Shown one piece after another: positions 34,452 through 43,169 of a stretch of DNA of 64,000 bases. Origin of the DNA: Mucilaginibacter sp. dw_454 (lineage in GTDB: Bacteria; Bacteroidota; Bacteroidia; Sphingobacteriales; Sphingobacteriaceae). Position 1 is the stretch's first letter. Each line of letters starts with the position of its first letter. Where the stretch lies: assembly GCF_018449775.1 (NCBI RefSeq), contig NZ_JAAVVB010000001.1:682001-746000 (forward strand), read 5' to 3'. Under the pieces are notes generated by a model. That model was not told where the DNA came from and did not search any database. It saw nothing but the letters and a program-made list of their open reading frames with translations. A program made the translations under genes and the position numbers.

Positions 34452-36497
34452 ATGGATATTAAAAGGGTACCTTTAATCAATAGAGAGATAAGCTGGTTGT
34501 ATTTTAACGAGCGTGTTTTACAAGAAGCCGCAGACCCTACTGTCCCGCTAATTGAGCGTATCAGATTCCTGGCTATATTTTCATCTAATCTTGACGAGTT
34601 TTATCGCGTTAGGGTAGCCACCCTGAGCCGACTTGCTAATCTGAACGAAAAAGCGAAGGAGATTTTGGGCTATAACCCCAAAAAAGTACTGAACCAGATT
34701 AAAAACCTGGTAGTAAAGCAAGAGCGCAAGTTTAACGATCTGTACGAGAACATCATTGTAAAACAACTGGCCGAAGAAAAGATCTTCTTGCTTAACGACA
34801 AGCAGCTAAACGTAGCGCGTGGTACTTTTGTTCGCGACCATTTTCGCGAAAAGCTCCTGGCCATGCTGGTGCCAATTATGTTGGATAATACCGTCACCTT
34901 GCCAGAATTGCGCGACCGCGCCATTTACTTTTTTGTTAAGCTGACTAAAGACAAAAAGGTAACCTACGCGCTTATTGAAATACCTGACAATCTGCCGCGC
35001 TTTACCGTACTGCCAGAGACTAATAACCTGAAATTCATTATCCTGCTGGACGATGTGCTCAGGTATTGTTTAGAAGATATCTTCTTCATTTTTGAGCACG
35101 ATAGCATTGAAGCATATTCCATTCAGCTAACCCGCGATGCCGAACTGGATCTGGATAAAGAAGTAAGCGGTAAATTTATCGACGCTTTATCGCGCAGCCT
35201 GCAGAAACGCAAAAAAGGCAAACCAATGCGTTTGCTTTATGATTCTGAGATGCCGCTTGATATGTTAAAATATCTGGTGCACAAAATGGGCCTGCATGGC
35301 GAGAGCCTGATACCGGGTAACCGTTACCATAACTTTAAAAATTTCATATCATTTCCCAACGTGGGTTCGCCGGAGTTGGAGTATGTTAAATATCCGCCAC
35401 TACCGGTTGATAATTTGACATTTGATCGCAGTTTGATGGCCATGATAGCCAGGAAGGATTACCTGATTAGTACACCTTATCAAACATATGACTATGTGAT
35501 TCACTTTTTACGCGAAGCGGCTATCGACCCTAATGTTAAAGAGATCAGTATCGCCGTTTATCGTTTGGCCGAAAACTCGCGCATTATGCACGCATTAGTT
35601 AATGCCGCTAAAAACGGTAAAAAAGTAAATTGTTTGGTTGAACTGCGTGCCCGCTTTGATGAGCAGAATAACATAACCTGGAGCCGCCGTTTAGAAGAAG
35701 AAGGAGTAAACGTAATTTACGGTATAGACGGTTACAAGGTACACTCAAAAATATGCCTGGTAAGCCGTACCGAAAAAGACGCGTTGGCTTATTATGCTTG
35801 CCTGTCTACCGGTAACTATAACGAAAAAACAGCACGCATGTATGCAGACCATACATTGCTTACAGCCAATAAAAAAATAACCGGCGATTTGATCAATGTG
35901 TTCAAAGCCATTAATAAAGGCATTTTACCAAAAGGATTAAAGCATTTAATTGTATCGCCCATTGATTCGCGTCCGGCAATTTATAAACTGATTGATAACG
36001 AGATCAAAAATGCCAAAGCCAAAAAGCCGGCTTACATGATCCTGAAGATGAATAGTCTTGCCGATGAGCAATTGATAGTGAAGTTATACCAGGCCAGCAA
36101 TGCGGGGGTTAAAATTCAATTGATTATACGCGGCATGTGCTGTCTGGTGCCCGGCATGAAAGGTTATAGCGAGAATATAGAGGTTATTAGTATTGTAGAC
36201 AGATACCTGGAGCATGCACGCGTACATGTGTATTGTAATGGTGGCAATGAACTGATCTACCTTACTTCTGCCGATTTTATGACGCGCAATATTGATACCC
36301 GGGTTGAAGTTGGTTTCCCTATTTATGATAAAGCCATTAAAAAAGAGGTGAGAGATATTATTGATATCCAGCTAAACGATAACACCAAATCTCGCGAGAT
36401 CAACAAAGACAATACTAACAAATATCATAAAACTAAATCAGAACTGCCGGTGCGGTCGCAAGTTGATATTTACAGCTACTTAAAGAATAAAAAATAA
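34452..36497 (+). CDS. ppk1: Polyphosphate kinase 1
   Basis: PPK1 reversibly makes polyphosphate from ATP. The protein has 681 residues, the family length. The N-terminal domain opens with INREISWLYFNERVLQEA; the catalytic part carries YKVHSKICLVSRT with the phosphoacceptor histidine region, the STGNYNEKTARMYAD segment, and a second histidine in YLEHARVHVYCNGGNE near the C-terminus. A GTG at 34437 could extend the frame by five residues, but the ATG at 34452 matches the family start. It is followed 5 bases later by ppx, forming a polyphosphate operon. Confidence 0.96.
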   Translation: MDIKRVPLINREISWLYFNERVLQEAADPTVPLIERIRFLAIFSSNLDEFYRVRVATLSRLANLNEKAKEILGYNPKKVLNQIKNLVVKQERKFNDLYENIIVKQLAEEKIFLLNDKQLNVARGTFVRDHFREKLLAMLVPIMLDNTVTLPELRDRAIYFFVKLTKDKKVTYALIEIPDNLPRFTVLPETNNLKFIILLDDVLRYCLEDIFFIFEHDSIEAYSIQLTRDAELDLDKEVSGKFIDALSRSLQKRKKGKPMRLLYDSEMPLDMLKYLVHKMGLHGESLIPGNRYHNFKNFISFPNVGSPELEYVKYPPLPVDNLTFDRSLMAMIARKDYLISTPYQTYDYVIHFLREAAIDPNVKEISIAVYRLAENSRIMHALVNAAKNGKKVNCLVELRARFDEQNNITWSRRLEEEGVNVIYGIDGYKVHSKICLVSRTEKDALAYYACLSTGNYNEKTARMYADHTLLTANKKITGDLINVFKAINKGILPKGLKHLIVSPIDSRPAIYKLIDNEIKNAKAKKPAYMILKMNSLADEQLIVKLYQASNAGVKIQLIIRGMCCLVPGMKGYSENIEVISIVDRYLEHARVHVYCNGGNELIYLTSADFMTRNIDTRVEVGFPIYDKAIKKEVRDIIDIQLNDNTKSREINKDNTNKYHKTKSELPVRSQVDIYSYLKNKK

Positions 36498-36502
36498 ATA
36501 AA

Positions 36503-37396
36503 TTGAGATACGCAGCTATTGACATCGGGTCGAACGCGGTAAGGTTACTTATTGCTGATATAAAAGAGAATGACGGCACGGTGTCGTTTAAAAAAAATAC
36601 TTTGGTACGTGTACCGCTGCGTTTGGGCGACGATGCGTTTTTAAATCACGAACTTTCTGTAAAAAAAACTACCGATCTGGTTAAAACCATGCAGGCTTTT
36701 CATAACCTGATGGATGTTTACAAGGTGACAGAATATATGGCTTGTGCGACATCTGCCATGCGCGAGGCGCATAATGGTGCAGAGGTAGTTAAACAAATCA
36801 AAGAGGAAGCGGGTATTGATCTGGAGATTGTTCACGGACAAGTAGAAGCCAGGATTATTTACGCCAGCCACGCCGAGCAAAATATCGACAAAAATAAAAC
36901 TTACCTGTACATTGATGTAGGCGGTGGCAGCACAGAACTTTCCTTGTTTTCGGCAGGAGAGTTAGTGGCTTCTAAATCATTTAACATTGGTACCATACGT
37001 ATATTAGACAACCAGGATACCGAAGAATCGTGGGGAGCCATGCGTGATTTTATCCGCGAGCATACGCGCCACTTTAAAGGTGTTTTTGGAATTGGCACCG
37101 GTGGCAACATTAATAAAATTTATAAATTATCCGAAGAAAAAAACAATACACCAATGAGCTTGGGTAAGCTTAAATCAATATATGATTATCTGGATTCGTT
37201 TTCATTAAAAGACAGAATTAACGTGCTTGGTTTAAACCAGGATAGGGCCGATGTAATCATTCCGGCTTGCGAGATTTATCTGTCTGTGATGAAATGGGCA
37301 GGTATCAAAAGCATTTATGTGCCAAGCGTAGGTATGGTGGATGGTATTATCCAGACGCTGATAGATGAAAAATTTGTGAAATCGGTATTAAAATAA
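36503..37396 (+). CDS. ppx: Ppx/GppA exopolyphosphatase, TTG start
   Basis: A 297-residue sugar-kinase/actin-fold phosphatase. It opens with RYAAIDIGSNAVRLLIAD (phosphate 1 motif) and has YLYIDVGGGSTELSLF (phosphate 2) and FGIGTGGNINKIYKLSE later. It is shorter than E. coli Ppx because it has only the two N-terminal domains, as in many bacteria. The start is TTG at 36503; there is no in-frame ATG before the essential first strand. The 5-base gap to ppk1 suggests coupled translation and a balance of synthesis and breakdown of polyphosphate. The following 255 bases hold a candidate small RNA and repeats. Confidence 0.92.
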   Translation: MRYAAIDIGSNAVRLLIADIKENDGTVSFKKNTLVRVPLRLGDDAFLNHELSVKKTTDLVKTMQAFHNLMDVYKVTEYMACATSAMREAHNGAEVVKQIKEEAGIDLEIVHGQVEARIIYASHAEQNIDKNKTYLYIDVGGGSTELSLFSAGELVASKSFNIGTIRILDNQDTEESWGAMRDFIREHTRHFKGVFGIGTGGNINKIYKLSEEKNNTPMSLGKLKSIYDYLDSFSLKDRINVLGLNQDRADVIIPACEIYLSVMKWAGIKSIYVPSVGMVDGIIQTLIDEKFVKSVLK

Positions 37397-37432
37397 TTTC
37401 AATAAATTATTTAATAATTAAAAAACTGTTAT

Positions 37433-37440
37433 TATATTTG
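37433..37440 (+). promoter_or_regulatory. -7 promoter box in front of candidate small RNA
   Basis: TATATTTG is an exact TAnnTTTG match 36 bases after the ppx stop codon, pointing at a region without an ORF. No -33 TTTG element could be found upstream. Confidence 0.4.
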
Positions 37441-37444
37441 TAGT

Positions 37445-37513
37445 GCCCTCTCAAAGGGCATGTTTTTCATAGGTAGATGTAGGGTCGGGTACTTGTATTC
37501 GACCCTTTTTTGT
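37445..37513 (+). ncRNA. Candidate small RNA of about 70 nt
   Basis: A possible transcription unit with its own -7 box (37433-37440), a first hairpin (GCCCTCTCAAAGGGC at 37445-37459) and a second hairpin with arms AGGGTCG (37481-37487) and CGACCCT (37500-37506) followed by a T run, which is a good intrinsic terminator. No coding frame is present. It could equally be only the terminator region of the ppk1-ppx operon. No RNA family is recognised. Confidence 0.35.
37481..37512 (+). terminator. Intrinsic terminator downstream of ppx / candidate sRNA
   Basis: Seven-bp stem AGGGTCG/CGACCCT with a 12-base loop and a following run of T. It should end the ppk1-ppx transcript and any short RNA made from the upstream promoter box. 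Confidence 0.7.
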
Positions 37514-37519
37514 GCCTAT

Positions 37520-37551
37520 CCCTCTCGGTCTCCCCAAAGGAGGGCGCTCTA
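37520..37551. repeat. Palindromic repeat element, copy A (upstream of ubiX)
   Basis: CCCTCTCGGTCTCCCC ... GGAGGGCGCTCT belongs to the same text family as the elements at 24531-24596 and 37621-37649 (CTCT, CTCCCC and GGAG modules). It lies about 40 bases upstream of the ubiX promoter box. Confidence 0.5.
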
Positions 37552-37588
37552 ATTTTAACTTTATAGTTATTTAACAATACGTTTGGTT

Positions 37589-37596
37589 TAACTTTG
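37589..37596 (+). promoter_or_regulatory. -7 promoter box of ubiX
   Basis: TAACTTTG matches TAnnTTTG and lies 56 bases upstream of the ubiX ATG, predicting a leader of about 50 bases that contains the second palindromic repeat. Confidence 0.5.
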
Positions 37597-37620
37597 GATG
37601 ATATTAATTGTTCATTTAAA

Positions 37621-37649
37621 AGTCTCCCCTTCGGGGAGATTTAGAGGGG
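37621..37649. repeat. Palindromic repeat element, copy B (in ubiX leader)
   Basis: A hairpin with arms TCTCCCC (37623-37629) and GGGGAGA (37633-37639), loop TTC, followed by TTTAGAGGGG that runs up to 3 bases before the ubiX ATG. It would be transcribed in the leader and could cover the translation start. Confidence 0.6.
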
Positions 37650-37652
37650 TGT

Positions 37653-38216
37653 ATGAAAAGAAAAATTGTAATTGCTATTACCGGTGCCAGCGGATCTATA
37701 TATGCCAGGCTGCTGCTGGACAAATTACAACAACTCCATAACCAAATTGCAGAGGTAGCTGTGGTGATGTCTGACAACGCCAAACAAGTATGGCAGTTTG
37801 AGTTAGACAACCAGGATTACGACAAATTCCCTTTTAAATTTTACGCTAAAAATGATTTTATGGCGCCGTTTGCCTCCGGCTCGGCAAAGTTTGATGCCAT
37901 GGTAATTATACCGTGCTCTATGGGTACGCTGGCCCGCATAGCCGGCGGCATTTCAGACGACCTGATAACCCGCGCTGCAGACGTGATCTTGAAAGAGCGT
38001 CGTAAACTAATACTGGTTGCGCGCGATACACCTTTAAACCTTATCCATATCCGTAATATGGCTACTGTAACCGAGGCAGGCGGTATTATTTGCCCGGCGG
38101 TACCTTCATACTACAACAAGCCGCAAACGGTAGAAGAGGTGGCCCTAACCGTAGTTAACCGAGTAATAGATTTGATGGGGTTAGAAAATGATAGCTATCG
38201 TTGGGGAGCGGAATAA
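37653..38216 (+). CDS. ubiX: UbiX-family flavin prenyltransferase
   Basis: UbiX makes prenylated FMN, the cofactor of UbiD-type decarboxylases, from FMN and dimethylallyl phosphate. The 187-residue protein opens with KIVIAITGASGSIYARLLLD (flavin-binding motif) and has the conserved CSMGTLARIAGGISDDLITR near residue 90 and LVARDTPLNLIHIRNMATVT near residue 125. The length is that of the family. No ubiD gene is adjacent. A palindromic repeat sits in its leader. Confidence 0.95.
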   Translation: MKRKIVIAITGASGSIYARLLLDKLQQLHNQIAEVAVVMSDNAKQVWQFELDNQDYDKFPFKFYAKNDFMAPFASGSAKFDAMVIIPCSMGTLARIAGGISDDLITRAADVILKERRKLILVARDTPLNLIHIRNMATVTEAGGIICPAVPSYYNKPQTVEEVALTVVNRVIDLMGLENDSYRWGAE

Positions 38217-38238
38217 TAAATAGCATGTAAAGGTGTCA

Positions 38239-39396
38239 TTAACCTATTGGTAAATGAAAGCAAAAATTACTGCCCACGCCCGGTTCGCTATCAATACTGA
38301 AGGTGCCGTTATGTTTTTTTACGATCTCGGCGGCTATATACAGGCCCAGGCCCACACCATTAAACTGGTTGGCTATTTTACTTACCCTAAAAAAGCGCTT
38401 AAATAGTTTGTCTATATCTTCCTGATCTATACCGATACCCGAGTCAAGCACGCAGACTGTTATTTTACTATTTTCTACAAAAGCTTTTACAATTACCTCG
38501 CTTGCATTGGGCGAGTATTTAATGGCATTGTTTAACAGGTTGATCACTACACGTTCCAACCTGAACTGGTCGCCGGTATAAAATATATCTACCGTGTTTT
38601 CTAATATAATTTTGTGTTGCGGCGAGAGTTGTTGCACCGTCTCAATACTTTGACTTAATATATCAGCGAAAAAGAATTCGCTTATATTCAAATCTATCTC
38701 GCCCGAATTGATCTTGGTAACATCCAGCAAATCCTCGATCAGTCTTTCCAGCCGTAAAACACTTTGATTAGACTTTATTATAAAGGGGTAGATTCGATCT
38801 TCCTTATTTACCGACCTGGTTAGGATCTGGTTAATAGCTTTAATATTGGTAAGCGGTGTCTTTAACTCATGACTAACCATGTTGAAAAACTCATCCTTCT
38901 TGGCATCCCCTTCAATTCGTTTCTCGCGTTCTTCGCTTTGGTATATCAGTTCCTTATTGGCAGTTACCAATTCGTCGGCGCGATCTTGTTTTTCCTGATT
39001 TTGATAAAGTAATTCTTTGTTGGCAATAACCAATTCATCAGCACGGTCCTGCTTTTCCTGGTTTTGATAGGTTAACTCTTTATTAGCTATTGCCAACTCA
39101 TCGGCCCGGTCTTGTTTCTCCTGGTTTTGAAAAACCAGCTCCCGGTTAGCGATGATCAGCTCATTGGCCCGGTCTTCTTTCTCGTTATTCTGAAAAAGTA
39201 ATTCCGTATTGGCTAATAATAACTCTGCCGCACGCTTTTCTTTCTCTTCATTCTGAAAAGCCAGCTCAATGTTTGCGACGATTAATTCGGCAGCCCGTTT
39301 GGCTTTTTCCTCATGTTCGTATACCAATTCGGCTGTTAAAGCGCTTAATTGTGTGTTAGCAATTGCTAGTTGTTCGGCAAGATTTTCTCTATTCAT
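38239..39396 (-). CDS. Histidine kinase with six 21-residue coiled-coil repeats
   Basis: A 385-residue kinase without membrane segment. The N-terminal 155 residues are a long coiled coil built of six copies of a 21-residue unit of the type EKQDRADELVIANKELLYQN (residues about 29-154). The catalytic part follows: H box SHELKTPLTNIKAI, N box NLLNNAIKYSP, G boxes LDSGIGI and GVGLGLYIA. No PAS, receiver or sensor domain is present, so the coil may transmit a signal from a partner. It converges with ubiX; the upstream gap contains only an inverted repeat. Confidence 0.9.
   Translation of the reverse strand: MNRENLAEQLAIANTQLSALTAELVYEHEEKAKRAAELIVANIELAFQNEEKEKRAAELLLANTELLFQNNEKEDRANELIIANRELVFQNQEKQDRADELAIANKELTYQNQEKQDRADELVIANKELLYQNQEKQDRADELVTANKELIYQSEEREKRIEGDAKKDEFFNMVSHELKTPLTNIKAINQILTRSVNKEDRIYPFIIKSNQSVLRLERLIEDLLDVTKINSGEIDLNISEFFFADILSQSIETVQQLSPQHKIILENTVDIFYTGDQFRLERVVINLLNNAIKYSPNASEVIVKAFVENSKITVCVLDSGIGIDQEDIDKLFKRFFRVSKIANQFNGVGLGLYIAAEIVKKHNGTFSIDSEPGVGSNFCFHLPIG
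38935..39312 (-). repeat. Six tandem 63-bp units encoding the 21-residue coil repeat
   Basis: Within the kinase gene, six in-frame 63-base units encode repeats such as EKEDRANELIIANRELVFQN and EKQDRADELVIANKELLYQN. The last three copies are the most alike. Twenty-one residues equal three heptads, so adding or losing a copy preserves the coil phase. Confidence 0.85.
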
Positions 39397-39589
39397 ATCG
39401 GACTCTGAAATCTTTCAGCTTGTTATTCGGCCAAAAAATCGATAAAAGATACGGACAAATAAATTGGTTCACAGTTATTTATGATAATAAATAAATAGGT
39501 GTCTGTTATCCACCACTATAGAGATTTTGTAAGTTCGGATTGCAACCAACAGAAAAACAGGATAGCGATTTATGCGTGAAAATAAAAAA

Positions 39590-39688
39590 TGTCATTTCGA
39601 CTAAAAGGAGAATCTACATACATGCAAATCATAGTACTTTAAGTTACGTAACTTACGTGTATAGATCTCCCCGTTGGTCGAGATAACA
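39590..39688. repeat. Imperfect inverted repeat, MITE-like
   Basis: The ends TGTCATTTCGACTAAAAGGA and CTCCCCGTTGGTCGAGATAAC are imperfect reverse complements about 50 bases apart, with an inner palindrome AAGTTACGTAACTT at 39640-39653. It lies in the 317-base gap 39397-39713 between the coiled-coil kinase and a DUF1080 gene. The remainder of the gap shows no ORF or other feature. Confidence 0.55.
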
Positions 39689-39713
39689 TCATTATTATAG
39701 ATGCTCCAAAATA

Positions 39714-40565
39714 TCAGGGCTTCACTAATTCCGCCGGCAACCTATCTATCTCCTGCAACTCAATCCGTCTGAAATAAATCTCGGAACCTTCTGATTGTAA
39801 TTGGATTCTGCCTTTTGTCATCGGGGTAATTACGCCTTTGTCGGTTTGGCTGTTATGGTATAGAACTATTGTCAAATGTCCGTTTACTACGTGAATACTG
39901 GTGTCGCCATGACAATATAGATCCAGGGTATTCCATTGCCCTGATAGGACTTCATAGTTTGCGCCTTGCTTGGTGCAATGCCTGCCGTCTTTGGCACCTT
40001 CTGTAAAGTGGATCAACGAAGCTTTCGGGTCATACATCGGGTCGGCTTTAGTTACCGGATGTGCCGGAATATCTGCTGTGCCGCCTGCGCAGCCCCAATA
40101 GTCGCCGCAATTACCTTCTTCTATCTGGAACTCCTGCGCGCGCATCCAGGCATCGTAATCGGCTCCGTAAGGGCCTACAGAGTGATATAGCAATCCACTA
40201 TCTTTACGGTTGCCTTTCTTTTTCTGTCCCCATAATAGTTTGCCCCATTTAAACTGCAGCCTTAAATGGTAATTCTCATATTCGTTTTTGCTGATGATCG
40301 CACCCCAGCCATCGCCCGAAACATGAATAGCGCCCTCACCATCTTCCTTTATTACCGTAAAGACATGTCGCGGGTCGTTATTTAGGCCCAATGGTTCTTT
40401 GGTTATAAACTTACCGTTGTCATCCTGATCAGGACCGAGGTAACTGTCCCAGCCGGACAGATCTTTTCCGTTAAATAAAGATTGCCATTTGGGTTCTTGG
40501 GTTTTTAAAGTAAAACTCAGAGCCAAACAGCTTAGTAAAATGGCGGCAGGAAGTATACGGCGCAT
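39714..40565 (-). CDS. 3-keto-disaccharide hydrolase domain (DUF1080) protein, divergent subgroup
   Basis: A 283-residue secreted protein with a signal peptide (MRRILPAAILLSCLALSFTL) and a DUF1080 domain. Markers are WQSLFNGKDLSGWDSYLG, RKDSGLLYHSVGPYGADY, AQEFQIEEGNCGDYWG and the C-terminal GRIQLQSEGSEIYFRRIEL. It differs from the pair at 24605 and 47144 by extra cysteine-containing loops around GNCGDYWGCAGG. It probably acts in the periplasm on 3-oxidised glycosides. Monocistronic by context. Confidence 0.9.
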   Translation of the reverse strand: MRRILPAAILLSCLALSFTLKTQEPKWQSLFNGKDLSGWDSYLGPDQDDNGKFITKEPLGLNNDPRHVFTVIKEDGEGAIHVSGDGWGAIISKNEYENYHLRLQFKWGKLLWGQKKKGNRKDSGLLYHSVGPYGADYDAWMRAQEFQIEEGNCGDYWGCAGGTADIPAHPVTKADPMYDPKASLIHFTEGAKDGRHCTKQGANYEVLSGQWNTLDLYCHGDTSIHVVNGHLTIVLYHNSQTDKGVITPMTKGRIQLQSEGSEIYFRRIELQEIDRLPAELVKP

Positions 40566-40690
40566 AATTAGTTATTGGTTGATCTAAGATAGGCGATTTG
40601 TACAAATCAGTGAAGTAAATTACTATATCGCCGCGCAATGATACCGAATTAAGCACGGCAATACTTATCAAAATAGCTAATCACCAAAAA

Positions 40691-40711
40691 AAGGCCGGTT
40701 AAACCGGCCTT
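40691..40711 (-). terminator. Terminator of the arginine decarboxylase gene
   Basis: A 10-bp palindromic stem (AAGGCCGGTT with its complement) just behind the stop codon, followed on the minus strand by seven T. Confidence 0.85.
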
Positions 40712-40715
40712 GCGC

Positions 40716-42113
40716 TTAGGTAGTGGTATACCCTAATATCTTAAGTACTTGTTTACTGTTCTGCTCCTCGCCAAACACCTCGAAGTTAAACGTCTCATCG
40801 CGGTTACGGCGAATGATAACATGTTTAGGCGATGGCAGCAGGCAGTGGTGTATGCCGCCGTAGCCGCTTAAAACTTCCTGATAGGCTCCGGTATTAAAAA
40901 AGCCCAGGTATTGCACCTTACGTGTCTTAGGCATGAACACGCTGTTCATATGCGCTTCCTGGTTGTAATAATCCTGGCCGTCGCAGGTAATGCCGCCAAG
41001 GTTAACACGTTCGTATTCTGAATCCCAGTTATTGATGGGCAGTAAAATGTATTTCTGATTAAGCGCCCAAACATCAGGCAGGTTGGTAATGAATGAACCA
41101 TCCAGCATCAGCCAGCGTTCGCGATCATTCTGCTGCTTGCGGCCCAATACTTTGTACAAAATGCCTGAAGCTTCGGCAACGGTGTATTTACCAAACTCGG
41201 TAATGATATCGGGCTCTTCGGTGTCATTCTCGGCACAGATCTCCTTGATACGGCTCACAATCTCATTGATCATGTATTCGTAATCAAAATCAAACACCAA
41301 TGAATCTTTAAACGGCATGCCGCCGCCAATATCCAATGTATCTAATGCGGGATTGATCTTTTTGAACTTGCAGTATAAGGTTACGTATTTCTCCAGCTCG
41401 TTCCAGTAATATGGCGTATCAGAGATCCCCGAGTTAATGAAGAAGTGCAGTAGCTTTACCTGGAAGTTAGGGTTGTTCTCTATCTTGTTGTAATAGAAAT
41501 CAATAATATCCTCCATGCGCACACCTAAACGCGAGGTATAGAATTGCGAGTCGGGCTGCTCTTCAGCCGCTATACGAATGCCCAGATTACATGGGGTTGC
41601 CATTTCAATCTCGTCATCATACAGGTTAAACTCTTCCTTGTTATCCAATACGGGGATGATGTTTTTAAATCCATCATGCAACATGTCAATAATGTACTGT
41701 TTGTATTGGAACGTTTTGAAACCATTACAAATAACGGTCATATCCTTGGTTAAGGCACCTTTTTTCTCCAACGCATCAATCATCGGCATATCAAACGCTG
41801 ATGACGTTTCCAGGTGGATCTCGTTCTTTAAAGCTTCTTCAACAATATGTTTAAAGTGCGAACTCTTGGTGCAATAGCAATATTTGTAGCTGCCGCGATA
41901 GTTGTTCTTGATTATAGCTTGTTGGAACAACAACTTGGCCTGCTGTATTTTCTTGGTGATAATGGGTAGATATGTAAAGCGTAGGGGCGTGCCATACGTT
42001 TCGATCATCTCCATTAAATTAAGGTCATGGAAGTACAATTCGTCATCAATGATCTCGAAGCCTTCTTGCGGAAAGCCAACGCTCAAATCAAGAAATTCCT
42101 GGTAACTCTGCAT
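40716..42113 (-). CDS. speA: Arginine decarboxylase-like PLP enzyme (alanine-racemase fold)
   Basis: A 465-residue PLP-dependent decarboxylase of fold type III. The PLP lysine region is SYKYCYCTKSSHFKHIVEEA near residue 75, HLETSSAFDMPMID follows, and the glycine-rich phosphate site is DTLDIGGGMPFKDS near residue 270. A cysteine/aspartate active site typical of this fold is not clearly placed by eye. It is shorter than E. coli SpeA (about 658) because it lacks the inserted helical domain, as in the Bacteroidota forms. Agmatine synthesis for polyamines is the likely role; a related amino-acid substrate is not excluded. Its neighbours are arginine and citrulline enzymes. Confidence 0.85.
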   Translation of the reverse strand: MQSYQEFLDLSVGFPQEGFEIIDDELYFHDLNLMEMIETYGTPLRFTYLPIITKKIQQAKLLFQQAIIKNNYRGSYKYCYCTKSSHFKHIVEEALKNEIHLETSSAFDMPMIDALEKKGALTKDMTVICNGFKTFQYKQYIIDMLHDGFKNIIPVLDNKEEFNLYDDEIEMATPCNLGIRIAAEEQPDSQFYTSRLGVRMEDIIDFYYNKIENNPNFQVKLLHFFINSGISDTPYYWNELEKYVTLYCKFKKINPALDTLDIGGGMPFKDSLVFDFDYEYMINEIVSRIKEICAENDTEEPDIITEFGKYTVAEASGILYKVLGRKQQNDRERWLMLDGSFITNLPDVWALNQKYILLPINNWDSEYERVNLGGITCDGQDYYNQEAHMNSVFMPKTRKVQYLGFFNTGAYQEVLSGYGGIHHCLLPSPKHVIIRRNRDETFNFEVFGEEQNSKQVLKILGYTTT

Positions 42114-42195
42114 TTATTAAAATTTTGGCAAAAATGTAATTTTTTAACGGAATTAACACCCAAATGTTGGTGTAATTTTTATAGTTGAATTGTAA

Positions 42196-43125
42196 TTAAA
42201 TTTGGTTGCTGGCTGCCATAGGTAAATGCACCTCTGCAATCATGCATCGGGCGCTGCCGCCGCCGTTGGTTTCGATGGTGTTAATATCGGCGTAAATCAA
42301 TTTTCCAAATGAGGATAATACCGCTTTCTGATCATAGCTCAAAATCTCAAAAGCGCTTTTAGACATTACAATTAGTGTATCACCATTGGTATTATTAACC
42401 TCCAGCATGTTGCCGGCAAAATGGTTCATCTGATCGAAGGATATATCAATGATCTGTTTACCGGTAGCTTTTAAGTTTTCTATAACCAGTTCTTTTTCAA
42501 TGATATTGGTAATGCTATCTAAACAAACAATAGCGAAATAAGTACCTATCGCCATCATCACATTGGTGTGGTAAATAGCTAACCTTCTCTCGTCAGCTGC
42601 GTGAAAGCTAACTATAGTGTATCCGCTTTGTTCAGAAAATGCCGATAAAACTTTTTCATCAGTACGTGGCGAAAGGCAGGCGTATGCAATTTCATTTTCG
42701 CGGTCAAGCACCATGCTGCCGGTGCCTTCCAGAAATTTATTTTCATGTTCGAAATGGCTCAGGTCCAATACATGTCTGACTTTAAAATTGTCTTCCAATT
42801 GGGTAATAATATCTTCGCGACGCTCCAATCGTCGGTTCTCTGCCTGCATGGGATACATAAACACATCGCCATTAGCATGAAATGACACCCAATTATTCGG
42901 GAAAATAGAATCGGGGGTGTAGGGCTGAGGAGTATCTTCAATAACGGTGACCGACACGCCGTTATCACGCAAAACTTTAACCAAGCCATCAAATTCGGCC
43001 AGAGCTTTAATCTGCACAGATTGCTGATCTGCGCTTTGAATTTGAAAAGCATTGTTTCCGGCAGTCTGCTCGTTAAAACCAAAGCTTACCGGGCGTATCA
43101 TTAACAGGTTTGAAGTAGCTTGCAT
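42196..43125 (-). CDS. ctlX: CtlX-like citrulline/arginine hydrolase (amidinotransferase family)
   Basis: A 309-residue guanidine-modifying enzyme. It starts with LLMIRPVSFGFNEQTAGNNA, the CtlX N-terminus, has the acidic substrate-binding segments TPDSIFPNNWVSFH and FLEGTGSMVLDRE, the histidine YHTNVMMAIG, and the catalytic cysteine C294 in GGGSARCMIAE. CtlX hydrolyses citrulline to ornithine, carbon dioxide and ammonia. It lies 44 bases downstream of the deiminase-like gene in the same direction, so the pair could turn arginine into ornithine through citrulline. Confidence 0.87.
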   Translation of the reverse strand: MQATSNLLMIRPVSFGFNEQTAGNNAFQIQSADQQSVQIKALAEFDGLVKVLRDNGVSVTVIEDTPQPYTPDSIFPNNWVSFHANGDVFMYPMQAENRRLERREDIITQLEDNFKVRHVLDLSHFEHENKFLEGTGSMVLDRENEIAYACLSPRTDEKVLSAFSEQSGYTIVSFHAADERRLAIYHTNVMMAIGTYFAIVCLDSITNIIEKELVIENLKATGKQIIDISFDQMNHFAGNMLEVNNTNGDTLIVMSKSAFEILSYDQKAVLSSFGKLIYADINTIETNGGGSARCMIAEVHLPMAASNQI

Positions 43126-43169
43126 TTACAACAATATATAATCAATGTAACACCAACCTTTAATAATTG

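Noticed and set aside
37616..37810. Minus-strand ORF across the ubiX start
   Set aside because: It covers the palindromic repeat and the ubiX N-terminus in antisense; ubiX is certain.
38935..39312. CRISPR-like periodic repeats
   Set aside because: The 63-base period is in-frame coding sequence without spacers; it encodes a coiled coil.
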